Notes: a model not told the origin generated them from the letters alone. 30,000 nucleotides of DNA from Prorocentrum cordatum (GCA_963575745.1 CAUYUJ010015514.1:164782-194781); one strand, 5' to 3'; positions 10,300 to 20,355 are shown, numbered from the stretch's first letter. Numbers and translations are program-made.

Positions 10300-11048
10300 G
10301 TCGCGCGGTCCTGCGCGATACCTCGATGGGTCGATCAGCCCGACGTCCAGCTTAATGCAACGCAATTCCAAGAAAATTACAACTGCTCCGCCAAATGCGT
10401 GTTCGCATAAGCCCTGTCCAGACGAGAAGTGCCACGAGTAGTGCGATGCGTGAGATCCGGCTGGGGGGTTTCATAAAAGCCCAATGGCTGGAAGAACGCA
10501 TCGGCCCAATCACGGTGCTCGTCCGCATCGCGCCCCGTCGACCAAGAAGCGTCCATGAAATTCATCCTGTCGGTACCCTCCCGTGTGAAATTCCAGTCCC
10601 CTATGGGAATGGTGGCAGCCCGCAACTGGTGCCGGATATGATGAAAAAACGCATCGCGAATGTCTGTCCGTTGCTGCCGCGCCTCGCCAGTATGAAAATA
10701 CAAAACGACAGTGTCCAAAGATCCAGCAGGGCCGTCAAGCCGTAACTTCCACCCAAGACGCCGCTGCAGCACCGCCAAACTTGGCGAGGAAATTCTCCGT
10801 CACGTATATATACCCGCGCCCCCGACAGATCGGGTGCCATGGGACCACCAGCAGTACACGCCTCGCGGCGCAGACATGGCCGATGCAGAACCCGCAGTGC
10901 TGCGCGTTTCCTGCACTGCCAGGAAGTCGGCGCCGCGAAGTAGATGTAGGCAGCGCGCCTTCTTACGTCGATGTGAAGGCGCAGTCGTAGCGAATAAGGC
11001 TCGGGCATTCCAACTGCGGCCGACCACGTCACCAGCGTAGGGTTTGCC
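10300..11048 (-). pseudogene. LINE ORF2: broken APE-like endonuclease
   Basis: The exonuclease-endonuclease-phosphatase domain that nicks target DNA lies just upstream of RT. Motifs visible in one frame are SWNARALF near 11014, LAVQETR with the catalytic Glu near 10940, GDWNFT near 10600 and SRLDRAY near 10405. The final SDH motif expected near 10330 is degraded. Breaks are a TGA right after GGAGIYT at about 10800, a stretch at 10740-10810 that looks more family-like in another frame (VTENFLAKFGG), which suggests two compensating small indels, a stop at 10377, and a shift into the RT frame near 10330. It is a pseudogene in this copy, although the adjoining RT is open. Confidence 0.8.
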
Positions 11049-11059
11049 ACGGTGCTGGC

Positions 11060-11645
11060 TATGGTTGCAAGCTGGCGGACTCACGCTGGGCGAGCCGACA
11101 GGGGGACCCCCAGGCGGTGCAGGAGCTGCTGTAGGCAGTCGTGTCGTGGTGGACCGTCGGGTACGTCCACCTGCGCTGCTGGCGGCAAATTGGGCGCCTC
11201 CTGGGCCGAAAACCGGAGTCTCGGAATACATTAGAGGACCTGTCGTTGAAGTCGGGTGCCCTGGAAAAGAAGATGAGCATGATGATGGTGCAATCGACGG
11301 GCGAGCACCACCACAAGCAGAGCAGGAAAGTGCAGTAGTAGACGACGAGTGGGACGAAGCCGATGGGGCCAGTGGTATAGAGGCAGATGGAGACGAAGTA
11401 GCTGGCGAAGCAGATGTCGTTTGAGGCCAAGTTGTCAAATTCAGGCATGCACCGCCTGTGCTGGAAGACGCCGTGCTTGGAGACCATGGGGTGGGCGATG
11501 CCATTGAAGGTCGCTCACGCGAGAAGGAACAGGACGGAGGCGAGAATGACGTCCCAGGCGAAACTGACATTGATTGTTGAATTAGCTCTTGAGGAAAGTC
11601 CCCAATCCCACCATGCCAAAAGCACCGGCTCCCGAGGGCACTTCC
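11060..11645 (-). other. Unexplained insert between LINE ORF1 and ORF2
   Basis: The roughly 0.6 kb between the ORF1 stop (11660) and the start of the endonuclease does not read as LINE. One minus-strand frame (11487-11059, open upstream to a TGA near 11520) contains two hydrophobic stretches, about residues 26-44 and 45-76 of the open frame, with SICLYTTGPIGFVPLVVYYC at the core, followed by a CTTTTCCAG splice-acceptor-like string near 11262. This resembles a fragment of a membrane-protein exon, but I do not recognise the family. Imperfect 10-bp matches CGGTGCTGGC (11050-11059) and CGGCGCTGGC (11645-11654) flank it and could be a decayed target-site duplication. It could equally be divergent LINE linker. 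Confidence 0.4.
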
Positions 11646-11659
11646 GGCGCTGGCGCCCG

Positions 11660-12725
11660 TTATACGGCTGCTCCTGGTTGGGCGCGAAATGTCCCGGACA
11701 CGAGCTCCGCGCTGCTGGCGACCTGCACTGGCGTCCAGGCCCCGTTCACCTCGACAACATACCCCAGAAGAGTCTCCTGCATGCGGCGCACGTTGTCCAG
11801 GGTGTCGAGCTGGAAGCAGATGCGGCCAGTGACGTCGCCGGATGGCGAGAGCTCCACAGCCCACGACTGCGGGACTAGGTCATCAGAGGGTTGCCGCTGC
11901 GTCCACTGGATGCCCGTCTTGGCGCCGATCGCCTCCGCAAGCCGCGACAGCAGCTCCTGCGGTCTCGCGCCCAGAGGTCCTCGCAGCTGAACGTGGCCCC
12001 GTGCAGTAGGCACCGCCGCGCCGCCTCTCTGCGCACGCTCCTGCGCCACCAAGCCGTTGAGGGCGGAGTCGAGAACGCGTGGGCGTGCAAACGGGCGGCC
12101 CCCCGAAGCCCGCCTCCAACGAATCTGCATCGCTGTGAAGCCGGGGTCGTCGCGCAAGATGCTGGTCAGCGCCTCCTCCCACTCCTCCTTCCCAGCTGAG
12201 GTGTGTACCGCAGCGCCGGCCGGGGAGACCAAGATAATCTCGTCGCAGAGGCTGTGGAGGCGGTCGAGAACCTGGGAGGAGGTGAACTCGAAAATGCGCA
12301 CGGACTGGTCCCCCAGCATAGTCTGGCACCCGATGGCAGCAGTCTGAAGCGCCTCGGTGTTCTTGAGTTGGCGGACCAGCAAGCGCACGCCCAATGCGGA
12401 ACACTCCGTCTTGGCCACCATCACTTTGAATAGGACGCGTTTGCATCCAGGGCTGGAGCCAAGGCTGCGGAAGGGGCCTTCCCAGGTAATCCCACTAGTG
12501 CCAGGAAGCTGGCATAGAGCGCGCCTGGTCTTCAGGCTACGCTGGCTCTCACTGTCCACCCAGATAACGTGCGAGGAGCGGTCGGCGCACAGCGTTGGGC
12601 ACCAAGAGACCACCTGCGCGTGCCCCTGTCCACCAACCCTGGAGAGTTAGAAGACTGATAGGCTCTTGTTCACGGAGGATGCTGAGCCATGGATCGTCGT
12701 CGTCATGATGGCTGGCTCCTGGAGG
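11660..12725 (-). pseudogene. LINE ORF1, 3' part
   Basis: This is the first LINE ORF, of unknown exact function; ORF1 proteins in LINEs usually bind RNA. The frame is open from just after a TAA at 12649-12647 down to the stop at 11660, about 330 codons, with an ordinary soluble-protein composition (for example FEFTSSQVLDRLHSLCDEII near residues 108-127 counted from 12613). I recognise no RRM, zinc knuckle or coiled coil. Upstream of the TAA the same frame stays open to the YR-element boundary at 12725 and is in phase with the piece at 21951-22465. It lies directly 5' of ORF2 on the same strand, so ORF1 is assigned by position and by rejoining with the other piece, not by a domain. Confidence 0.6.
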
Positions 12726-13339
12726 ACACGCACTTCCCTTCCTGCAATCCCACCCTGCCACCCTTGGGGAGATAGGCGGGCACTTTTCTTGTACATCAGT
12801 GCGCCACGTCCCGCGTGCTCGGCAAGTCCGTTGCGCCTGAGTGAAACGACTGCACCGCGCAGGACGACGAGGGCCCGTGGGGCCCAACCGCCGGCCTCGT
12901 GGAGGCGAAGGGGGAAGCCCCGCAGATGAATCCAGCCCGTGGGGCGTGACCATCAGCCTCGTGGAGGCGCGAAGGGGGAACCCGGGGGGCGGGCCCAGCC
13001 CGTGGGGCGTGGACCGCCAGCCTCGTGGAGGCGAAGGTGCAACCCAGGAGGCGGCCCCGGCCCGTGGGGCGTGGGCCGCCAGTCTCGCGGAGGCGAAGGG
13101 AAGACCAAGGTGGTCCCGGCCCGTGGGGCGTGGACCACCAGCCTCGTGGAGGCGAAGGTGCAACCCGAGAGGCGGCCCCGGCCCTTGGGGCGTGGGCCGC
13201 CAGCCTCGTGGAGGCGATGAGAAGACCCGAAGATGATCCCGGCCCGTGGGGCGTGAACCACCAGCCTCATGGAGGCGAGTAGCAGGAGCGCGCCAGCGGC
13301 GGCGGCCCTCAGTCTTCAGGCGACGCAATCTCCACCACC
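12724..13339 (-). repeat. YR element terminal repeat B3 (outer 3' end)
   Basis: Third copy of the B segment. It begins GGACACGCACTTCCC at the outer edge and ends at CTCCACCACC. The interior holds seven 59-63-bp subrepeats, each with CCCGTGGGGCGTG...GCCTCGTGGAGGCG (starts near 12874, 12936, 12999, 13061, 13120, 13182 and 13243). It is about 95% or more like B1 and B2 by eye but carries its own changes near 12767, 12807 and 13080. Confidence 0.85.
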
Positions 13340-13545
13340 ACTCCCATTGCGGGAGGGCGGGCGGGAAAAAGCAAAGAGCATCGATTTCGATCCGCGTGGC
13401 TGCATCGAACAACAATCTGGCATAGGAGCGCAGGGAGCAGGACACAAGAATATATGATGGGGCAAGGTGGATACACAATGAGACAAGCCACCCACCAACC
13501 ATGCATTAGGAGTGCAATTGTCCTCAATTGACCTGTCAATAACGG
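13340..13545 (-). repeat. YR element repeat A3
   Basis: Copy of the A segment. The homologous core with A1 is 13364-13545 (182 bp), from GGAAAAAGCAAAGAG to TCAATAACGG. It is nearly identical to A2. The extra 24 bp on the inner side includes a small CTCCC/GGGAG hairpin that is not found in A1. Confidence 0.85.
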
Positions 13546-14158
13546 ACACGCACTTCCCTTCCTGCAATCCCACCCTGCCACCCTTGAGGAGATAGGCGGG
13601 CACTTTTCTTGTACATCAGTGCGCCGCGTCCTGCGTGCTCGGCAAGTCCGTTGTGCCTGAGTGAAACGACTGCACCGCGCAAGACGATGAGGGCCCGCGG
13701 GGCCCAACCGCCGGCCTCGTGGAGGCGAAGGGGGAAGCCCCGCAGATGAATCCAGCCCGTGGGGCGCGACCATCAGCCTCGTGGACGCGCGAAGGGGGAG
13801 CCCGGGAGGCGGGCCCAGCCCGTGGGGCGTGGACCGCCAGCCTCGTGGAGGCGAAGGTGCAACCCAGGAGGCGGCCCCGGCCCGTGGGGCGTGGGCCGCC
13901 AGCCTCGTGGAGGCGAAGGGAAGACCAAGGTGGTCCCGGCCCGTGGGGCGTGGACCACCAGCCTCGTGGAGGCGAAGGTGCAACCCGAGAGGCGGCCCCG
14001 GCCCTTGGGGCGTGGGCCGCCAGCCTCGTGGAGGCGATGGGAAGACCCGAAGATGATCCCGGCCCGTGGGGCGTGAACCATCAGCCCATGGAGGCGAGTA
14101 GCAGGAGCGCGCCAGCGGCGGCGGCCCTCAGTCTTCAGGCGACGCAATCTCCACCACC
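13544..14158 (-). repeat. YR element repeat B2
   Basis: Second B copy, 820 bp downstream of B3 in phase, with the same GGACACGCAC start and seven CCCGTGGGGCG subrepeats. Its opening is nearly identical to B1 and differs from B3 at a few positions. Confidence 0.85.
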
Positions 14159-14364
14159 ACTCCCATTGCGGGAGGGCGGGCGGGAAAAAGCAAAGAGCAT
14201 CGATTTCGATCCGCGTGGCTGCATCGAACAACAATCTGGCATAGGAGCGCAGGGAGCAGGACACAAGAATATATGATGGGGCAAGGTGGATACACAATGA
14301 GACAAGCCACCCACCAACCATGCATTAGGAGTGCAATTGTCCTCAATTGACCTGTCAATAACGG
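14159..14364 (-). repeat. YR element repeat A2
   Basis: Second A copy; 14182-14364 matches A1 and A3. It joins B1 through AACGG/ACACGC, which is the junction expected of a circular intermediate in split-direct-repeat elements. Confidence 0.85.
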
Positions 14365-14970
14365 ACACGCACTTCCCTTCCTGCAATCCCACCCTGCCAC
14401 CCTTGAGGAGATAGGCGGGCACTTTTCTTGTACATCAGTGCGCCGCGTCCTGCGTGCTCGGCAAGTCCGTTGTGCCTACGACTGCACCGCGCAGGACGAT
14501 GAGGGCCCGCGGGGCCCAACCGCCGGCCTCGTGGAGGCGAAGGGGGAAGCCCCGCAGATGAATCCAGCCCGTGGGGCGTGACCATCAGCCTCGTGGGCGC
14601 GCGAAGGGGGAACCCGGGAGGCGGGCCCAGCCCGTGGGGCGTGGACCGCCAGCCTCGTGGAGGCGAAGGTGCAACCCAGGAGGCGGCCCCGGCCCGTGGG
14701 GCGTGGGCCGCCAGCCTCGTGGAGGCGAAGGGAAGACCAAGGTGGTCCCGGCCCGTGGGGCGTGGGCCACCAGCCTCGTGGAGGCGAAGGTGCAACCCGA
14801 GAGGCGGCCCCGGCCCTTGGGGCGTGGGCCGCCAGCCTCGTGGAGGCGATGGGAAGACCCGAAGAGATCCCGGCCCGTGGGGCGTGAACCATCAGCCTCA
14901 TGGAGGCGAGTAGCAGGAGCGCGCCAGCGGCGGCGGCCCTCAGTCTTCAGGCGACGCAATCTCCACCACC
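14363..14970 (-). repeat. YR element repeat B1 (inner)
   Basis: The B copy next to the recombinase gene. It starts at GGACACGCAC and matches B2 and B3 until CTCCACCACC at 14970, where it passes into unique recombinase coding sequence. The last codons and stop of the recombinase (14947-14964) lie inside it, so the B2 and B3 copies carry the same short coding tail. A small deletion of about 10 bp near 14477 distinguishes it from B2. Confidence 0.85.
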
Positions 14971-16737
14971 TGGCGAAGCCGCGGCGAGTGAGAGAGCAAA
15001 TTGATAGGGCGACGGGCACTTTCGACAGAGGTTGGCTCCGTCGGGCGCGGGCGCTTCGCTGAGGAAGGTCGAAAGGCTCGCGGACGAGCCGAAGCGCCAG
15101 CCGCAGCAGGTGCGCCACGACGGCAACGGCGTGTCCGGCGGGCTCGCGACGGCGTGGATGGTGCCGGAGGACTCTGACCGGACCCATCGGGACCAACCTG
15201 CCGGAGGCGCGGAGATCTTGACCTCCGGCAGCCGCGAGGTCGGTAGACCCCGTGCCTCTGCATGCGATTGCATCGAGGCCTCCAGGTTGGCGACTCGCCG
15301 TGCAAGTGGCTCGAGCTGTGCCTCTGGAGGCGGCTCTGAAGAAGAGCTCGCGGTGCGGCCCTGGCCGTCGAGCGGCAACTCAGTCAGCGCCTCTTCAACG
15401 TATTCCAACACCGCGCAGGAAGCCCAGCGCCCGACCGTCTGGATGCTTGAGAGCGGCCATAGGGATCGCGCGTAATGTTTGGCGCCAGACCGTCTCGCAG
15501 AATGGCCTCCTAGCACAAGGTGCCCGTCGACCGCGAGGCGTTGCCAACCCTGGACGACGGCGGCCTTGGACACCGTGCCGCCGGCGACGTCTGGGAAAAG
15601 CGGCTCTTCCAGCTCGCGCGCGTCCTGGGCGCGAGTGCCAGTGACGCGACGTCGCGCCTCAAGGTGCTCCACCAAAATGTGTACGGGGCACGAAACCTTG
15701 TCGAAGGGGCCCAGCAAACAAGTGCTTTTCAGTGCGACAGCCGCGCCAGCCCCCCAGGTGTCGGTCTTCGACACGGGAAGGCGCATTCGCACGCTCCCGG
15801 CCGAGGGAAAGTCGACGTGCGCAAGCCTTGCTGCCGCCAGTTCGATCTCCCTGAGCAGGAAGCGCGTGGCTACCACCCAGGCGCGCCACGGCGAGGCCAA
15901 GTCATGACCAGAAATGCCTTGCAACGACTCCAAGACATCAGTCGGCCGAAGCCCGTCTTCCCGCAACTCAGCGGCCTTGGACTTCGGGCCAATGCCTCGT
16001 CGGACTGACCGCTTGCACTGGTCGAATGCCCGAGCGAGCTGCTGCGATACAGGTGCGCCGCGTTCAATGTGCTCGAGCCGCAGCTCGTTGAGGTATTGTT
16101 CCGCAGACTTGAGCCGTGCTCCCTTGAGAGCCGCAGCAACCGCATGCACGACGGCGACCTCCAGAGGGAAAGGCGCAGATACGTCCGGAATGGACGACGC
16201 CGCCTGCTCGGCCAATCTGCACACGTCAGCCCGCTTGCGGGAGACTGCCTCGCGGGAAGAATTCGCATAGAAATCTTGTCTGAGGGCACCCAGAGCACTC
16301 GCGAGGCGCACCGGATCGCCCGCTATGGACAAAGCTGCGTTGATGGAGCCCCTGGTGTGACCAGCATCTGGAGGTGGAGGCCTAGGGAAGTCACGTCTTT
16401 GAAGATCGACGCCACTAGCTCCAATGTCAACGTTGCCCTCCTGGCTGGGGTGCTGCACCAACTGACCGGCTCCTTGGGAAAGGATGCAGTGTGGTGATCT
16501 CCCGCGCGGCTGCGCCAGCGGCACGAATCTCGGCAGTGAGCCGCTCGCGGACGCGCCCGGAGCCAGACATGGGATCACAGGAGCGTGGGTGACCACACTC
16601 GTGGCTGGCACGCCCGCCCGCACATTGCTCCACCGTGCCGGAATCGGCGCGGGCGGCGTGCCCGAGCGCGAGGCGTACCGAGGGCGTTTGGGCGGGCCTC
16701 TGGGGGGCGCGTCCCCAGAACTGCAACGATCGCTCAT
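14947..16737 (-). CDS. Tyrosine recombinase of the YR retrotransposon (596 aa)
   Basis: This is the integrase-like enzyme that would insert the circular DNA copy by site-specific strand exchange through a phosphotyrosine intermediate. The catalytic set is visible: Arg296 in FLLREIEL, a KTD motif at about 324-326, HSARR with His412 and Arg415, GRW with Trp438, and the nucleophile Tyr446 in VLEYVEEA. The spacing and the HxxR...GRW...Y order match DIRS/Ngaro/Crypton recombinases. The N-terminal 120 residues are Pro/Arg/Gly-rich and likely disordered. A C-terminal tail with CC near 544-545 and CRKC at 571-574 may bind metal. The ATG at 16737 opens the frame. It is the only uninterrupted gene of the element, it lies 3' of RT as in other YR retroelements, and its stop lies within repeat B1. 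Confidence 0.88.
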   Translation of the reverse strand: MSDRCSSGDAPPRGPPKRPRYASRSGTPPAPIPARWSNVRAGVPATSVVTHAPVIPCLAPGASASGSLPRFVPLAQPRGRSPHCILSQGAGQLVQHPSQEGNVDIGASGVDLQRRDFPRPPPPDAGHTRGSINAALSIAGDPVRLASALGALRQDFYANSSREAVSRKRADVCRLAEQAASSIPDVSAPFPLEVAVVHAVAAALKGARLKSAEQYLNELRLEHIERGAPVSQQLARAFDQCKRSVRRGIGPKSKAAELREDGLRPTDVLESLQGISGHDLASPWRAWVVATRFLLREIELAAARLAHVDFPSAGSVRMRLPVSKTDTWGAGAAVALKSTCLLGPFDKVSCPVHILVEHLEARRRVTGTRAQDARELEEPLFPDVAGGTVSKAAVVQGWQRLAVDGHLVLGGHSARRSGAKHYARSLWPLSSIQTVGRWASCAVLEYVEEALTELPLDGQGRTASSSSEPPPEAQLEPLARRVANLEASMQSHAEARGLPTSRLPEVKISAPPAGWSRWVRSESSGTIHAVASPPDTPLPSWRTCCGWRFGSSASLSTFLSEAPAPDGANLCRKCPSPYQFALSLAAASPGGGDCVA

Positions 16738-17828
16738 GGCGAATCGAGCCGAAACTACAACGGAGGATCAATAGATGAGAATTGTCTCATTCACGTGCCG
16801 CTCCGGCTGCGACGGCAACCTGGCTCCATACAAGCATGCGCCTCGCCGAGAGCTGAAACAGCAACGATTGGGATTCGCTGGCGTGCCAGAGACACAAGGC
16901 ACTCGTAGCGTGCCATTCGGCCCTGAAGCAGAACCCGAGCCAGGAGCCCCATGCGCCTCGCCGAGAGCTTACTGAACGCATGGCTCGGGCGGCACGGGGA
17001 CCCAACGGCGACGTACGCCTCATGAAGACCAGAAGGAGGCCTCACGAGTGAGGCCACGGCCGCCCGCTGCGCCTCGCCGAGGACTCGATCCAAGGGACGA
17101 GCGACGAAGACGATTAACTTCGCACGCGGCCAGATCTTCGCGACGCGGGTCCCACCGCCGGAGCGGCCGGCCGAAGGCGAGTCCCGGAGGAGGGCGACGA
17201 GGAAGTGGAACGAAGAAAGAGGAAGGGAGGGAGAGGGAGGGAAAGGAAAGGGGGAGGAGAGGGAGAAGAGGTGAAATCGATCTGCCCTGGTAGCCGAAGC
17301 GCTGTGCCGGGGGCGCGCGCCGAAGGCTGGCCGAGGGCCAACACTGGTTGGGGCAGAGGCCCAGAGGGGATCCTGGGCAAGGGCACCACGACCCTGGCGC
17401 GCGAAGAGCTTCGCGCTTCACTATCAAGGGGGGCAGAAGGACAGGGCAAGGCGGAGGAGGGGAGGGACGGGGAGTAACGAGGAAAAAGGGAAAGGAGGAG
17501 GACAGGGCGGAGAAGGGGGGATATCTTCGCGCCCCGTGCCGTGGGAGATTCGCCCCAGCCGTCGGCGCCAGCTCGCTCTGTGAGGCGGCCGGTCGGGGAC
17601 CGGGCCTTTGAGCAGCGAAGCAGAGCGAGGGGAGGTGAACGACCCACATTTTTCCCGATCGCACACGTGACAGTAACATGACATAAGCCTGCGCCCCCGG
17701 CCCGGGGGGCCGGGGCGTGCCTCGGGGAGGCGCGGTGGAACATGGCAAAAAAAAAACATCAAAAAACATCACCCCTCTGCAGCAAGACGAAAAAAATCAC
17801 CCCTCTGTCGAAGCACGCGACGAGCCGT
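16738..17828. other. Spacer between RT and recombinase genes
   Basis: About 1.1 kb of non-coding element sequence. It has purine-rich GGA/GGGA tracts (17195-17265, 17440-17520) and three copies of GCGCCTCGCCGAGAGCT or a close match at about 16838, 16953 and 17069, spaced 115-116 bp. The core CTCGGCGAG is nearly self-complementary. No open frame here shows a motif. It may hold a promoter or RNA element for the recombinase ORF, which is not demonstrated. Confidence 0.5.
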
Positions 17829-20355
17829 TCAGACACTGGCGGCAACTGTTGCCCATGCGCTGGCGCCCGATGTTGCTGCCCAGAGCTCCGGCTGGGCCCC
17901 CGGGGGGGGCAGTCCGTAGTATGAGCGAGGCCGGGCGGGCACTGGCCGGGCCTTCGCGCCGACCAGTTCCGCGGGCACTGCTGCGGCGCTCCCGGGAGCA
18001 GAACGCCTGGACAGCCAATCGGCCGCGACGTTCCAATGACCTGGAATGTGCGTGGGCTGTACATCCCGGACGTCCAGGCTCTCCAATTCGAGCGCCAGTT
18101 CGGCCCCGATAAAATTCATCACAGGGGATGAGCTGGACAGCTTCCCTGCGAGGGCAAGGGCAGCGGAGCTGTCGCCGCGCAGGTCCACTGTGGTCGAGGA
18201 AGCCCGCATGAAGCGACCCCACAGTTTCAGGGCGACGAGGAGAGCGAGCGCCTCCAAGGCCTGCTGCGAGCTGGATGAGCCCCGGTGGACAAGAAGGAGC
18301 CTCTCGTCGTCATCCAACACGTCGCTGTGGGCGTACTCCAAGACCCTGCCGGATGCGAGGTGGGCCAAGACCAGCCCCAAGCCCCAGGGAGAAGCGTCCA
18401 CTATGACGACGGTGGCTGGCGGGGAGCGCACCCAAGATCTGCGCCCGGTCACTGGCCCTTGCATGTCGCACCAGAGCGCCGTGAGCCACCGGACAGGCAA
18501 GGCGATCCGCTTGGCCGCCACCAGACCGTGCTTGGGGCGCGGGTCCTCTCTGCGAAGACGTCTGCGCTCCTCGGCGCCGGAGCGGATGTCCCCCTCTGCG
18601 GAGGCAGCGACCGCGTACATGATGGACACGGCCCAGCGGATGCGGGGGAGCAGGCCTGCAACCCAGGAGTGTTTACCTGTGCACCGCTTGAGCTCCCTGA
18701 GGCTGACCATTGCCCCAGAGGCCAGGAGCTCGAGGGAGGCCAGAAGCTCCGCGACCATGCTGGCCGGGATGGACACGGTGATCTCCCGGGCGGCGACGTC
18801 TGCCACTATGGAGGCCCCGATCCACACGACTGCGCTCCCCCGGACTGCCTTGTGCCATGCGATGCGGACACCCATGCCGATGAGCACCCACAGTGCGAGG
18901 CCGAGCTGCCTGTCGCGCTGCGCTTTCGTGCCCCAGAGTGCCCATATGGGGTCGTCCAGGTACAGCTGCATTCTGGCTTGGCGGTGGTCCACGCAAGATT
19001 GCACGAGCCTCGCCAGCGCGGCTGCGACGCGGCACTCGATGAGCGGGGCACCAGAGAGGCCGAAGCAAAGCGTGATCCACAGCAGCAGGCGGCCCGGCAC
19101 CACATCCGGCGACAAGCAGTGGCGCAGCTCATCTGGGTGCGTCCGCAGATGCATGCAGGCGTCCGAAAAAACGGCGATGGCGAATTCTAAATCCACCGCC
19201 GGGTCGGCACTGCCAGGGGGCGCCGCGCCGTGGACCAGCGCCAGGGTGTCCCGGATGAGGTCGCGCATCCGCGGGAGCACCGGTCGTTCTGGGACCCGGG
19301 CGCGGCTGTTGACCGGCGTCGGCCTGCTCCGCTTGAGGTCAACAATGATGCGCCGCTTGTCGCCCCCGTCTGGTTTCTCCTCGGTGATGAGCGCCATTCG
19401 GGATATGGAGCCACCGGGAAACCTCTGCTGGGCAACGGGCTCAGGAAGCGACACTGCGAAGTCCTGTTCCAGATAGCGGTGCACCTCCGCCGCCGAGCCC
19501 TCGGGGTCGTCGGAGATCGACTGGTAATTGAACACGCCTTGCGCCAGGGCTACGTCCAATCTACCGGCGGTGCCAGCGCTCTCCGCCGCGGGCACGGCGG
19601 GGAATATGCCGCAGGTGGGGATGGGCATGCACCTCCACGCCCAGCGGCGCGCCCACCTGGCACCAATCCCGGAGGCAGATCTCGGGGCCCCCGCCGGCCT
19701 GCAGCCACGCGTGCAGCAGCTCCGCTTGCAGCGGCGAGGGCCGCCCCCACTCGTGAGCCGTCTGGCCCTCTGGCGGGGCGCTGAGATGCTCGCGCAGCCG
19801 GGATCTCCAAACTTCGACGAGGTCACTGCCTGGGCCGGTGTAACTCTTGTCACCGAAGCGCTGCACCGCTGCGGCCGCCTCCGGGTATTCCGAAACCCAG
19901 TCGTCGTACAGGGCGGCCACCTCCGTGCCGAGGGCGCAGAGGCGCGGCAGGCGCGCCACGGAGGCCGCCGTTGAGCGCAGGCCACCAACGCAAAGATGGT
20001 TCTCCTGCTCTCGGCGTTCCTGCCGGGAGGCCGGGGCCGCGGCCGTCGGTGCGGGGCGCGCGACCTCCGCGAGGGCTGGCTGCGCGGCCGGCTGCCCGGC
20101 TGCCGCGCCGGCGCTGGTGGGGCGCCTGACCAAGGCGTTGCCCCACTGGCCCACGCGGATCAGGGCGCTGTCGGGGGCCTTAGCGACAGCGCCCGGCGAC
20201 CCCGGAGCCGGGGTCAGCGGCGCCGGCAGTCCGGCGCCTTGTGCGAGGCATCGCCGCACTTGGCGCACTTGTGCAACCGGCCCTTCGGGCAAGTCGAGGG
20301 CGCGCCCAGCTTGCCGCACTCGTTCGCCGGGTTGCCCTGGTTCCAGTTCTTGCAC
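17829..20355 (-). pseudogene. YR retrotransposon RT-RNase H (frame-shifted)
   Basis: This is the polymerase that copies element RNA. The main frame (19988-17829, 719 codons) has FSDAC with the motif A Asp at 276, CFGLSGAPLIE (motif B, about 308-318) and YLDDP with the catalytic pair at 345-346. RNase H follows: VIVDASPWG (Asp531), QALEALALL (Glu579), LRGDSSA (Asp606) and HIPGHWNVAADWLSRR (His647, Asp657). The first 125 or so codons of that frame look wrong. The family-like N-terminal sequence (for example ALYDDWVSEYPEAAAAVQRF) is in the frame 20355-19561, so a +1/-1 shift lies near 19615-19630. The pol frame overlaps the gag 3' end by about 140 bp. All polymerase and RNase H residues survive, but the break makes the full protein unlikely unless frameshifting is programmed. 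Confidence 0.85.

Noticed and set aside
12549-13502. 317-codon Pro/His/Arg-rich minus frame and similar frames at 13309-13983 and 14355-14795
   Set aside because: They run along the B-repeat minisatellite, are open in several phases and cross the element boundary.
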